Assembly: GCA_900170005.1 (NCBI GenBank)
Contig: LT827128.1
Span: 3,220,168-3,284,167, forward strand
Source of the DNA: Gordonibacter massiliensis (ex Traore et al. 2017)
GTDB lineage: Bacteria > Actinomycetota > Coriobacteriia > Coriobacteriales > Eggerthellaceae
DNA: 64,000 nucleotides
Reading direction: 5' to 3'
Shown here in pieces: positions 17,064 through 24,955 of the stretch; within the stretch, counting starts at the first letter, position 1; each line of letters opens with the position of its first letter. The notes beneath the pieces were generated by a model. It was not told where the DNA came from and ran no database searches. It saw only the letters and a list, made by a program, of their open reading frames with translations. Position numbers and translations under genes: made by a program.

Positions 17064-17164
17064 GAAGCCCCCTCGCGCCGATCCTCGGCCCTTTCTCGCT
17101 TGCCCTCGCGTGCGGAAGCACGCTCGGCCGCGAGACGGGCCGATTATCGGCGCGAGGGGGCTTC
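17064..17164. repeat. Nested palindromic element between aroE and aroC
   Basis: A perfect 19-bp inverted repeat (arms 17064-17082 and 17146-17164) encloses smaller paired segments: CTCGCG/CGCGAG at 17105-17134, and within that GCGTGC/GCACGC at 17108-17123. The 101-base unit is built like the one after alaS. It may separate the yqeG-aroE and aroC transcripts, because a promoter follows it. Confidence 0.75.
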
Positions 17165-17325
17165 TCGCTGGCTTACTAGCGCCAACCTGGGCGGTGGTTT
17201 TCGCGCTTCACGCGAACAGGCGCTCTGGAGAGCGCCTCTACGAGGCAACCTGCACGGATTGGTCTGCGAGCTTTGCCTCCGACCCGCGCCCCTTCATGGC
17301 GATCTGGTACGACGCGCGAACCGTC

Positions 17326-17355
17326 GTTCGCCTCGCGCGGCGGCTGCGGTACAAT
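17326..17355 (+). promoter_or_regulatory. Candidate promoter of the aroC operon
   Basis: TACAAT at 17350-17355 is a good -10 box, with TTCGCC 17 bases upstream as a weak -35. It lies about 37 bases ahead of the aroC ATG and behind the palindromic element. The remaining sequence from 17165 to 17325 holds no supported gene. Confidence 0.45.
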
Positions 17356-17391
17356 AGGCGCAAAACGGCGACAGCGGGAAAGCGAAACACT

Positions 17392-18564
17392 ATGCGCTAC
17401 ATGACAGCGGGCGAGAGCCACGGGCCGGCCCTCACGGCCATCGTGGACGGCGTGCCGGCGGGCCTCAAGATTTCGGAAGACCAGATCAACAGCGACTTGG
17501 CACGTCGCCAGTCCGGCTACGGGCGCGGCGGTCGCCAAGCCATCGAGCGCGACCGCGTGTCCGTCACCGCTGGCGTGCGCTTCGGGCGCACCATCGGGTC
17601 GCCCGTGGCGCTCACCGTGGCCAACCGCGATTGGGAGAACTGGACGGATCGCATGGCGGCGTTCGGCGATGTGCCGTCCGACCTGGTGCGCGAGGTGTGC
17701 CCGCGTCCCGGCCACGCCGATCTTGTGGGCGCTCTCAAAACGAACACCGACGACTGCCGCAACATCCTCGAGCGCGCGAGCGCCCGCGAGACGGCGGCGC
17801 GCGTCGCGGCCGCCGGCATCGCGCGCGAGTTTTTGGCCGAGCTGGGCGTTGAGGTGTTCTCCTACGTGGCCTCCATCGGCGGCGCGTCCCTCGACGAGGA
17901 CGATCCGATGCTCGCCGCGCCCGACTACAAGCCGCTCGACATCGAGCTTTCCGACGTGCGCTGTCCGAGCGAGGAGGCCACCGAGGCCATGAAGGCCGAG
18001 ATCGACGCCGCCCGCGCGGCGGGGGAGAGCCTGGGCGGCACGTTCCGCGTCGTGGCCACGGGCCTCTTGCCCGGCGTGGGCGGTTACGCCACGGCGGGAG
18101 AGCGCCTGACGTCGCGCATCGGCGCCGCGTTGTTCTCCATCCCGGCCATCAAGGGCGTGGAGTTCGGCTTGGGCTTCGAGGCCGCGCGCCGGCCCGGTTC
18201 GCAGGTGCACGATCCCATCACAGTGGACCGCAAAGCCGGCTTCACGCGCACTCGCAACAACGCAGGCGGCTTGGAGGGCGGCATGACCACGGGCCTGCCG
18301 CTCATCGTCACGGCGGCCATGAAGCCCATCCCCACGCTCATGACGCCGCTTTCCACGGTGAACCTGGACACTTTGGAGCCCGAAGAGGCCTCGCGCGAGC
18401 GCAGCGACGTGTGCGCGGTGCCCGCCTGCGCCGTGGTGGCCGAGGCCGAGGTGGCGTTCGCGCTGGCCGACGCGTATCTGGAGAAGTTCGGACACGACAA
18501 CATGACCGACATCAAAGCCGCCGTGAAGTCCTATCGGCAGCGTTTGCGGACGATCTCGCGATGA
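17392..18564 (+). CDS. aroC: Chorismate synthase
   Basis: This 390-residue FMN-dependent enzyme converts EPSP to chorismate. Family motifs are clear: MTAGESHGPALTAIVDGVPAG at the start (split here only for naming), LARRQSGYGRGGRQ, ARETAARVAAAGIAREFL and GVEFGLGFEAA. The ATG at 17392 is the family start; an upstream frame beginning at 17110 runs through the palindromic region and is not coding. The stop overlaps the aroK ATG (ATGA). It is the first gene of the aroC-aroK-aroB-aroQ::pepP unit. Confidence 0.96.
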   Translation: MRYMTAGESHGPALTAIVDGVPAGLKISEDQINSDLARRQSGYGRGGRQAIERDRVSVTAGVRFGRTIGSPVALTVANRDWENWTDRMAAFGDVPSDLVREVCPRPGHADLVGALKTNTDDCRNILERASARETAARVAAAGIAREFLAELGVEVFSYVASIGGASLDEDDPMLAAPDYKPLDIELSDVRCPSEEATEAMKAEIDAARAAGESLGGTFRVVATGLLPGVGGYATAGERLTSRIGAALFSIPAIKGVEFGLGFEAARRPGSQVHDPITVDRKAGFTRTRNNAGGLEGGMTTGLPLIVTAAMKPIPTLMTPLSTVNLDTLEPEEASRERSDVCAVPACAVVAEAEVAFALADAYLEKFGHDNMTDIKAAVKSYRQRLRTISR

Positions 18565-19148
18565 CGCGCGTAGACGGGTCGAGCCTGCAGTCGCACAACC
18601 GCCCTGCGCGCGTCGTGTCCGAGCTGGCCAAGCCGGTGTTCTTCGTGGGCTTCATGGGCGCGGGCAAAACGTCCGTGGCCCGGAAACTCGCCCGCACCTG
18701 CGGCATCGCGTCGATCGACGTCGACACTTACCTGGAGCGGCGCGAGGGAAAGCGCGTGAAGGAGCTCTTCGCCGAAGTGGGTGAGGACGGTTTCCGCGCC
18801 ATCGAGACCGACGTGCTGCGCGAGCTGGCGGAGAAAGATCCGCTGCTCGTATCGTGCGGCGGCGGCGTGGTGCTGCGGCCCGAGAACCGCGCCCTCTTGG
18901 CCGAGAAGGGCTACGTGGTGTACCTGCAGGTCACGGCCGACGAGGCCGCGTCGCGCATCAGCGATCTGTCCACGCGCCCGCTGTTCCAGGACCTCGGCAC
19001 CGCCCGGGCCACCATCGAAGGGCGCCTGCCGCTGTACGAGGGCGTGGCCGACGCCGTGGTGGACACGTCCGGCAAGAGCGTTTCGGCCATCGCGCGCGAG
19101 GTGCGCGGCGTGTTGGAGAGGGAAGGTATCCTGTGGCAACGAAAGTGA
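18561..19148 (+). CDS. aroK: Shikimate kinase
   Basis: This 195-residue P-loop kinase phosphorylates shikimate at the 3-hydroxyl. A polar N-terminus of about 28 residues precedes VFFVGFMGAGKTSVARKLA (Walker A). The shikimate-binding DVDTYLERREGKRV, the GFRAIETDVL segment and CGGGVVLRPEN follow, then the lid region STRPLF. All catalytic parts are present. It overlaps aroC by four bases and aroB by sixteen bases, indicating tight translational coupling. Confidence 0.94.
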   Translation: MTRVDGSSLQSHNRPARVVSELAKPVFFVGFMGAGKTSVARKLARTCGIASIDVDTYLERREGKRVKELFAEVGEDGFRAIETDVLRELAEKDPLLVSCGGGVVLRPENRALLAEKGYVVYLQVTADEAASRISDLSTRPLFQDLGTARATIEGRLPLYEGVADAVVDTSGKSVSAIAREVRGVLEREGILWQRK

Positions 19149-20242
19149 TCGTGAACATTCCCGGCGAGGAATCCTACGACGTGCGCATCGGCGCCGGCGC
19201 GCTCGATTCGCTAGGGCGCCGCATGCGCGGCGTGCCCTCGCTCGAGCAAGCGGAGCGCGCGCTCGTCGTGACCGATTCGAACGTGGCGCCGCTCTACCGC
19301 GACCGGGCGAAAGAGTCGCTCGCTGCGGCCGGTTTCCGCACGTCGGACATCGTGGTGCCGGCGGGCGAGGACACCAAGTCCGTCGAAGTGGCGGGCGAGC
19401 TCTGGGAAGCCATGGCGCAGCTCAAGCTCGGCCGCGACTGCGTGGTGGTGGCCCTGGGCGGCGGCGTGGTGGGCGACTTGGCGGGCTTCGCGGCGTCCAC
19501 CTACATGCGCGGCGTGGCGCTCGTGCAGGCGCCCACCACCCTGTTGTCGATGGTGGATTCGTCGGTGGGCGGCAAGACGGGCGTGAACCTGGCGGCCGGC
19601 AAGAACCTCGTGGGCACGTTCAAGCAGCCGGCATACGTTTGCGCCGACACCGGCACGCTCGCCACGCTGCCCGAGCGCGAATGGACGTGCGGTTGCGCCG
19701 AGATCGCCAAATCGGCGGTCATCGACTCGGACGAGTTCTTCTTCTGGCTGGTCGACGCGGCCGACGCGCTTGCGGCGCGCGAGGACGGGGCCGTGTCCGA
19801 GGCCATCGCCCGGTCGGTGGTGTTCAAGGCCGACGTGGTGGCGCAGGACAAGGCGGAGAGCCGCGGCGTGCGCGAGTGCCTGAACTACGGGCACACGCTC
19901 GGCCATGCCGTGGAAACGCTCGCGGGCTACGGCACGTTCTCCCACGGCGCGGCCGTGGCGGAGGGCATGCGCTTCGCGGCCCGGCTGGGCGCGGAGCTCG
20001 TCGGCGCCTCCGCCGACTTCGTGACCGCGCAGGACGACCTGCTCGACGCCCTGGGCCTTCCCGCGCTCGCTTGGTCCGCCGAGCCCGCCGCCCTGCTCGA
20101 CGCCATGAAGCGCGACAAGAAGGCCCGTCGCGGCCAGGTGCGCTTCGTCCTGCCGCGCGACGTGGGCGCGTGGGAGCTGCTCGATGTGGACGACGCCGTC
20201 ATCCTGGAGCATCTGGACGCCTGGGCGCGATCGAAGGAGTGA
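19133..20242 (+). CDS. aroB: 3-dehydroquinate synthase
   Basis: This 369-residue NAD- and metal-dependent cyclase makes 3-dehydroquinate. Motifs are VVALGGGVVGDLAGFAAS, APTTLLSMVDSSVGGKTG, GCAEIAKSAVI and the metal-binding LNYGHTLGHAVE with a second HGAAVAEGM. The start is GTG at 19133 (MATKVIVNIPGEES), with a GGGAAGG-type site about eight bases upstream, inside the end of aroK. A longer frame from 18854 is a shadow of aroK. It ends one base before the aroQ::pepP start, TGACATG. Confidence 0.95.
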   Translation: MATKVIVNIPGEESYDVRIGAGALDSLGRRMRGVPSLEQAERALVVTDSNVAPLYRDRAKESLAAAGFRTSDIVVPAGEDTKSVEVAGELWEAMAQLKLGRDCVVVALGGGVVGDLAGFAASTYMRGVALVQAPTTLLSMVDSSVGGKTGVNLAAGKNLVGTFKQPAYVCADTGTLATLPEREWTCGCAEIAKSAVIDSDEFFFWLVDAADALAAREDGAVSEAIARSVVFKADVVAQDKAESRGVRECLNYGHTLGHAVETLAGYGTFSHGAAVAEGMRFAARLGAELVGASADFVTAQDDLLDALGLPALAWSAEPAALLDAMKRDKKARRGQVRFVLPRDVGAWELLDVDDAVILEHLDAWARSKE

Positions 20243-20243
20243 C

Positions 20244-21935
20244 ATGAAGAAGATCCTGCTGCTCAACGGCCCCAACCTGGACATGCTGGGGGTGCGGGAA
20301 CCTGCCGTGTACGGACGGGATACTCTCGCCGACCTCGAGCGCTTGGTGAAGGAGCACGGCGAGCGCTGCGGCGTATCCGTGGCTTGCTTCCAGTCGAACA
20401 GCGAGGGCGAGCTCGTCGACGCCATCCACGGCGCACGCGACGCGTACGACGGCATCGTGTACAACCCCGGCGCCCATACGCACTACTCCTACGCGCTGCG
20501 CGACGCCGTGGGCGGCATCGACGTGCCTTGCGTGGAGGTGCACATTTCCGACGTTGACGCCCGAGAAGCGTTTCGCCGCGTATCGGTCATAGCGCCCGCC
20601 TGCGTGGCCCAGGTGAAAGGACGCGGCTTCCAAGGGTACTGCGACGCCGTGGACCTGCTGCTCGAGGGCGCGTCCGAGCGCCTCGGCGAGGGTTACGAGC
20701 AGCGCTACCCGGCCGGTCAGGTGATCGTGGGCGGCCGCGACGAGCGCTGCGACCGCGGTGCGCGCGCAGACGAAGCAGCCCCCTCCGAGTTCGATACCGC
20801 TGCCCTTGCCCAACCCCGTGCCTCCGAGCGCCGCCTTGCCCGCCTGCGCGCCGCCTGCGACGAAGACGGCATCCGCTCGTTCTTCGTGCGCGGCACCTCG
20901 AACATCGCCTGGCTCACCGCCTTCGACGGGGTGTTCGACGACGAGGACGCCCACGCGTTGCTGGTGACGCCGCACGACGCCGTCCTGCACACGGATTCGC
21001 GCTATGTCGAAGCCGCCCGCGCGGCGGCCGCCGACGGCCCCATCGTTGTCGATGACGCGCGCAAGAGCCACGCCGCGTTCGTGGCCGAAACCTTCGCCGA
21101 ACGCCATGCCGGGCAGGACGCCCCCATTGTCCTCGGCATCGAGGACGCCATCGCGCTCGGCGAGTACCGCGCGCTCGAAGCCGCGTTCGCCGACGTTGTC
21201 GAACCGCCCCGTCTGCGCGAGACCAGCCGCTTCGTCTTGAACCTGCGCGGCGTGAAGGATGCCGGCGAGATCGCGCGCATGCGCGCCGCGCAGGCCGTCA
21301 CGGATGCCGCGTTCGCCCATATCGTCGGTTTCATGCGCGCCGGCATGACCGAGCGCGAGGTGCAGATAGAGCTCGAGGACTTCATGCGTCGCCACGGTGC
21401 CGAAGGCCTCGCGTTCCCCTCCATCGTAGCTGCGGGGGCCAACGCCGCGAGCCCGCATGCCGTGCCCGGCGACGCGCGCCTCGAAGCCGGGCAGTGCGTC
21501 GTGCTGGACTTCGGCGCGCGGGCGCACGGCTACTGCTCCGACATGACCCGCACCGTGTTCCTCGGCGAGCCCGACGCGCGCCTGCGCGAGGCTTATGCCG
21601 CCATTCGCCAAGCGAACGAACAGGTGGAAGCCGCGCTCAAGCCCGGCGTGACGGGTGCCGCCATGCACGAGCTGGCCGAGAGCGTGCTGGCCGAGGCCGG
21701 CTTCGCCGGCAAAATGGGGCACAGCCTGGGGCATGGCGTGGGATTGGACATCCACGAGGAGCCGAACCTCTCGCCGCGCAACCCGAATCCGCTGGTGGAA
21801 GGCAACGTGGTCACGGTGGAGCCCGGCGTGTACCTGCCGGGCGAGTTCGGCATGCGTCTGGAGGACTACGGCGTCGTAACCCATGATGGTTTCGCAGTTT
21901 TCACTCAAACGACGCACGACATGGTTATAATATAG
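20244..21935 (+). CDS. Fused type II 3-dehydroquinate dehydratase / Xaa-Pro aminopeptidase
   Basis: One uninterrupted 563-residue frame carries two enzymes. Residues 1-150 are AroQ: NGPNLDMLGVREPAVYG, QSNSEGELVDAIH, the catalytic-His region NPGAHTHYSYALRDA and VEVHISDVDAREAFRR. After a variable linker (about 155-195), residues 196-563 are an M24B peptidase. It has a creatinase-N-like domain (FFVRGTSNIAWLTAF) and metal ligands in LDFGARAHGYCSDMTRT, GHSLGHGVGLDIHE and VTVEPGVYLPGEFGMRLED. Both active sites look intact. In Bacillus these are separate adjacent genes (yqhS, yqhT) ahead of efp. No remnant start with a ribosome binding site is visible at the join. Confidence 0.92.
   Translation: MKKILLLNGPNLDMLGVREPAVYGRDTLADLERLVKEHGERCGVSVACFQSNSEGELVDAIHGARDAYDGIVYNPGAHTHYSYALRDAVGGIDVPCVEVHISDVDAREAFRRVSVIAPACVAQVKGRGFQGYCDAVDLLLEGASERLGEGYEQRYPAGQVIVGGRDERCDRGARADEAAPSEFDTAALAQPRASERRLARLRAACDEDGIRSFFVRGTSNIAWLTAFDGVFDDEDAHALLVTPHDAVLHTDSRYVEAARAAAADGPIVVDDARKSHAAFVAETFAERHAGQDAPIVLGIEDAIALGEYRALEAAFADVVEPPRLRETSRFVLNLRGVKDAGEIARMRAAQAVTDAAFAHIVGFMRAGMTEREVQIELEDFMRRHGAEGLAFPSIVAAGANAASPHAVPGDARLEAGQCVVLDFGARAHGYCSDMTRTVFLGEPDARLREAYAAIRQANEQVEAALKPGVTGAAMHELAESVLAEAGFAGKMGHSLGHGVGLDIHEEPNLSPRNPNPLVEGNVVTVEPGVYLPGEFGMRLEDYGVVTHDGFAVFTQTTHDMVII
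21926..21931 (+). promoter_or_regulatory. Candidate -10 box of efp
   Basis: A consensus TATAAT overlaps the last codons of the upstream gene, about 80 bases before the efp start. No convincing -35 lies at 16-18 bases. It suggests efp also has its own promoter. Confidence 0.4.
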
Positions 21936-22013
21936 CGGCAAAAAACTTACGTGCCGCTGCTTGAACGGAACGGTTTGCGGGTCGGTGCGTGCAATCGAAA
22001 GGAATCATCGAAC

Positions 22014-22574
22014 ATGGCAATTTCTACCGCCGACTTCAAGAACGGCATGTGCATCGAGTACAACGGCAAGCTGTGCACCATCGTGGAGTTCCAGCACGTC
22101 AAGCCCGGCAAGGGCGGCGCCTTCGTCCGCACGAAGCTGCGCGACATCAAAACGGGTCGCGTCATCGACAACACGTTCAACGCCGGCGTGAAGGTGGAGT
22201 CCGTGCGCCTCGAGTCGAAGAAGCTGCAGTACCTGTACAACGACGGTGCCGACTTCAACTTCATGGACAACGACACCTTCGAGCAGATGGCCATTTCCGC
22301 CGACATGGTGGGCGACGTGGCGAAGTGGCTCAAGGAGAACGACGAGGCCACGCTGCTGTACGCGGGCGACGAGCTCATCAGCGTCGAGCCGCAGATGTTC
22401 GTTGAGCTGGAGGTCACCGAGACCGATCCCGGCTTCAAGGGCGATACCGTCCAGGGCACCACGAAGCCCGCGACGCTCGAGACGGGTGCCGTGGTGCAGG
22501 TTCCCATGTTCATCGAGCCCGGCGACGTCCTGCAGATCGACACCCGCGACGGCCGTTTCATCAAGAGGGTTTAA
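22014..22574 (+). CDS. efp: Translation elongation factor P
   Basis: This 186-residue EF-P relieves ribosome stalling at polyproline stretches. The three beta domains are complete: the KOW-like N-domain with KPGKGGAFVRTK, whose loop Lys is the usual modification site; the OB domain beginning RVIDNTF; and the C-terminal signature GDVLQIDTRDGRFIKRV. The ATG at 22014 follows GAAAGGAA. It closes the left conserved block; in Bacillus-like genomes accB-accC would be near, but here the polysaccharide island begins. Confidence 0.97.
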   Translation: MAISTADFKNGMCIEYNGKLCTIVEFQHVKPGKGGAFVRTKLRDIKTGRVIDNTFNAGVKVESVRLESKKLQYLYNDGADFNFMDNDTFEQMAISADMVGDVAKWLKENDEATLLYAGDELISVEPQMFVELEVTETDPGFKGDTVQGTTKPATLETGAVVQVPMFIEPGDVLQIDTRDGRFIKRV

Positions 22575-22615
22575 GGTTCGGCTAGGCTAGACTGACCGAC
22601 AACGTTCAAAAAAAG

Positions 22616-22635
22616 CGCCGCCCTTCGGGGCGGCG
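22616..22635. terminator. Bidirectional terminator between efp and the EPS operon
   Basis: CGCCGCCC at 22616-22623 and GGGCGGCG at 22628-22635 pair with a TTCG loop. On the minus strand it is followed by a run of seven T (complement of 22608-22614), ideal for ending the leftward capsule operon, whose stop codon abuts it. On the plus strand TTAGTATTT follows, adequate for efp. Confidence 0.88.
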
Positions 22636-23268
22636 TTAGTATTTCTGGGCGATTTTCAGGGCCTTGCGGTAGTCCGCGTAATCCTCGACGCAGTGGGCGT
22701 CCGAGGCGATGTAGTCCACCAGGTCGTTCTCGAGCAGCTGCAGGGCAGCGCGTTTGCTATTGCTGCGGAACCCGCCGGCGGCGAAGTTGCCCGACAGCTG
22801 CAAGAGGCAGCCCAGATCCTTCATCTCCACGGCCACGTCGATGTCGTTCTGCACGGGACGGTAGCGCTCCGGATGGGCGATGATGGGCTGGATGCCGCGC
22901 CCCTGCAGGCTGTAGACGATGCGCTGCCAGTTGGGCGGCAGGCTGGCCACGCCGAACTCCAGCAACAGCAGGTTCGTGCCCTCGAAGCACAACCGCTCCG
23001 CGTTTTCGATGCCGAAGTTCACCAGGTTCTCCCAGTACACCTCGAAACCCAAGGTCATTTCGAAGCCTTGGGAATGGGCGAACCGGCTGAGCACGTCGAA
23101 ATGATCGACGATGCGCTGGTAGTCGAACCGCGATCCGCGACAGTGCGGGGTGCATACGATGTTGTCGATACCCGAATTGCGGGCGGCGTTGAGCATGGCC
23201 TGCGATTCGGCGAAATCGTTCGATCCGTCGTCGACGTCGAACAGGATATGGCAATGAAGGTCGAACAT
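22636..23268 (-). CDS. CpsB/CapC-type tyrosine-protein phosphatase (PHP fold)
   Basis: This 210-residue manganese-dependent phosphatase of the CpsB/YwqE group dephosphorylates the BY-kinase encoded just upstream in the same operon, modulating glycan assembly. Metal ligands are visible in FDLHCHILFDVDDGS, CTPHCRG, LGFEVYW, IAHPERYRP and YIASDAHC. Length is a little below the usual 240-255, but all PHP motifs are there. It is the last gene of the leftward operon and ends at a strong terminator. The gap of about 48 bases to the kinase gene holds nothing notable. Confidence 0.9.
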   Translation of the reverse strand: MFDLHCHILFDVDDGSNDFAESQAMLNAARNSGIDNIVCTPHCRGSRFDYQRIVDHFDVLSRFAHSQGFEMTLGFEVYWENLVNFGIENAERLCFEGTNLLLLEFGVASLPPNWQRIVYSLQGRGIQPIIAHPERYRPVQNDIDVAVEMKDLGCLLQLSGNFAAGGFRSNSKRAALQLLENDLVDYIASDAHCVEDYADYRKALKIAQKY

Positions 23269-23316
23269 CTTGGTGCGGCTTCGCGGTGCAAACCCGATCG
23301 GTCGGCAAAAGCCGGC

Positions 23317-24240
23317 TTACGACCGCGTCCTGTTCTTGTGACGCGGGGCCTTCTGGCCGCTCGGCGTTACGGCTTTGAACGCGTTGGGCGCGTAAGGGTT
23401 GCCCGCACCCGCGCCACCGACGCCGGGAGCGGCGGTACGAGGCTGCGAGGCCCTCGCCGAGGCCTGGCGGCGAGCGGGAGGCTGCGTGTCCTGCTCCCAC
23501 GCCACCGGGTTGTTCAGCTCGGCCGGCATGGCGGCGGGCTCGAGGTCCTCCTTGTTCACGCGCTTGCCGTCCTGCGTGTAATAGGCGTAGTAGTAGCTGC
23601 TCTCGTCGTCGGAGCAGAACGTCATGACCGTGCCCAGGATGCGGGCGTCCGCCACGCGCAGCTGCTGCGCGCACTTCGCCACCAGGGCGCGCTTCGTCTG
23701 GTTCTGACGGATGACGAGCAGCGTGCCGTCCACCAAGCTGCTGAGGATGGCGGCGTCGACGAACAGCGACACGGGCGGCGTGTCGAAGATCACGTAGTCG
23801 AACGAATCGCGCAGCTTGTCCACGAGCGACGCGAAGCGCTTCGTGCTCAGGATGTCGGCCGGGCTGGGAATGTTCGGCTCGGCGTCCAGGAAGTACAGGT
23901 TCGGGATATGCGTCGGCATGATGGCGTCGTTGAGCGACGCGGAGCCCGACAGGGCGGCGTACAGGCCGTTGGCCGGGTGAATGTCCAGCAATTTACCCAA
24001 GGAACGGCGCCGCATGTCGGTTTCCACGATGAGCACCTTCTTGCCGGAGGTGGCGATCGCGTTGGCCAGGTTCGTGGACACGATGGTCTTGCCCTCGTTC
24101 TGTTCCGAGGACGTGACCACGATCGTCTTCACCTTCTCGTCCACCGAGGCGAAGCGGATGTTCGCCAGCAGCGTCTTGGAGGCGTTGGAGAGCTGCGGAT
24201 GCTCGAAACGCGCGAGGATCTTCTTGTCTTTTCTGGCCAT
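23317..24240 (-). CDS. BY-type tyrosine kinase CpsD/CapB
   Basis: This 307-residue cytoplasmic bacterial tyrosine kinase pairs with the adjacent Wzz-like activator. It has Walker A VTSSEQNEGKT, the A' motif VLIVETDMRRRS and Walker B DYVIFDTPP. A tyrosine cluster SSYYYAYY, the likely autophosphorylation site, lies at about residues 215-225. Unusually, the cluster is not at the C-terminus; about 80 further residues rich in Pro, Ala and basic amino acids follow (RRQASARASQPR, ending RHKNRTRS). The start lies two bases past the wzz stop, so the genes are coupled. Confidence 0.9.
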   Translation of the reverse strand: MARKDKKILARFEHPQLSNASKTLLANIRFASVDEKVKTIVVTSSEQNEGKTIVSTNLANAIATSGKKVLIVETDMRRRSLGKLLDIHPANGLYAALSGSASLNDAIMPTHIPNLYFLDAEPNIPSPADILSTKRFASLVDKLRDSFDYVIFDTPPVSLFVDAAILSSLVDGTLLVIRQNQTKRALVAKCAQQLRVADARILGTVMTFCSDDESSYYYAYYTQDGKRVNKEDLEPAAMPAELNNPVAWEQDTQPPARRQASARASQPRTAAPGVGGAGAGNPYAPNAFKAVTPSGQKAPRHKNRTRS

Positions 24241-24242
24241 GG

Positions 24243-24905
24243 TTAGTTCCCCTTACCCTTCAGCGAGGGCATGCGGCCCAAAACGGGCAGCCCCAGCAGT
24301 TCTTCGGCTTCTTCGGGGTTCTTCACCGTGGTGTCGACCAGGTCGAGCAGCACGATAAGCGCCACGGCGAAGAACAGGCCCGCCAAGAAGGCGACGGCTG
24401 TGTACATGATGCGGTTCGGGCCCGACGGCGCACTCGGCACCTGGGCGGCGTCAACGATGTTGACGGCCTTGAGCTCCATGACCTCCACGGCGGTGTCGGC
24501 CGTCTGCTTGGCCAGCTCGTTGGCGATCTGCGTCACGGCCTCGGGCTTCTTGCCCGTCACGCTCAGCGTGATGACGCGGTTCGTGGTGGCGGACGTCACC
24601 TTGATGTCGTAGCCTTTGAGCGTGCTCATGCCGAGCGACTGGGCCGTGGCGTCGATGACGCGGTTCGATTGAGCCATCACGGCGATGTCGTTCGCGAGCT
24701 GCTGGCTGGCGGCGGTGTCGCTGCTCGTGATGTTCGAGCTCTGGTCGTCGGTCTTGTTGAGCACGTAGAGCGACACGTCGGAGGTGTAGTCGTTCGACAT
24801 GAATCCCCAGCAGTAGGCGGCGGTGGCCCCTGCGAACACCAAGGGGAATATCACGACGAGGTACCACTTCTTTCGAAGCAGATGCAGCAATTCAAGCAAA
24901 GTCAC
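24243..24905 (-). CDS. Wzz/CapA-type polysaccharide co-polymerase
   Basis: This 220-residue membrane protein of the Wzz/YveK group controls glycan chain length and activates the BY-kinase. It has an N-terminal membrane helix (about 14-34), a periplasm-facing segment with SLYVLNKTDD and VTSATTNRVITLSVTGKKPEA, a Pro-rich motif PSAPSGPNRI, and a second helix (about 170-190). A short cytoplasmic tail (NPEEAEELLGLPVLGRMP) is the usual kinase-contacting end. It is followed by cpsD with a two-base gap. Confidence 0.9.
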   Translation of the reverse strand: MTLLELLHLLRKKWYLVVIFPLVFAGATAAYCWGFMSNDYTSDVSLYVLNKTDDQSSNITSSDTAASQQLANDIAVMAQSNRVIDATAQSLGMSTLKGYDIKVTSATTNRVITLSVTGKKPEAVTQIANELAKQTADTAVEVMELKAVNIVDAAQVPSAPSGPNRIMYTAVAFLAGLFFAVALIVLLDLVDTTVKNPEEAEELLGLPVLGRMPSLKGKGN

Positions 24906-24955
24906 GGGTTATCTCTCCTTATAAGCCCTGGTAACAGCAACGTTGATAGTCAGCG

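Noticed and set aside
17110-17391. N-terminal extension of chorismate synthase
   Set aside because: The extra frame runs through the nested palindrome and the promoter; the family start is at 17392.
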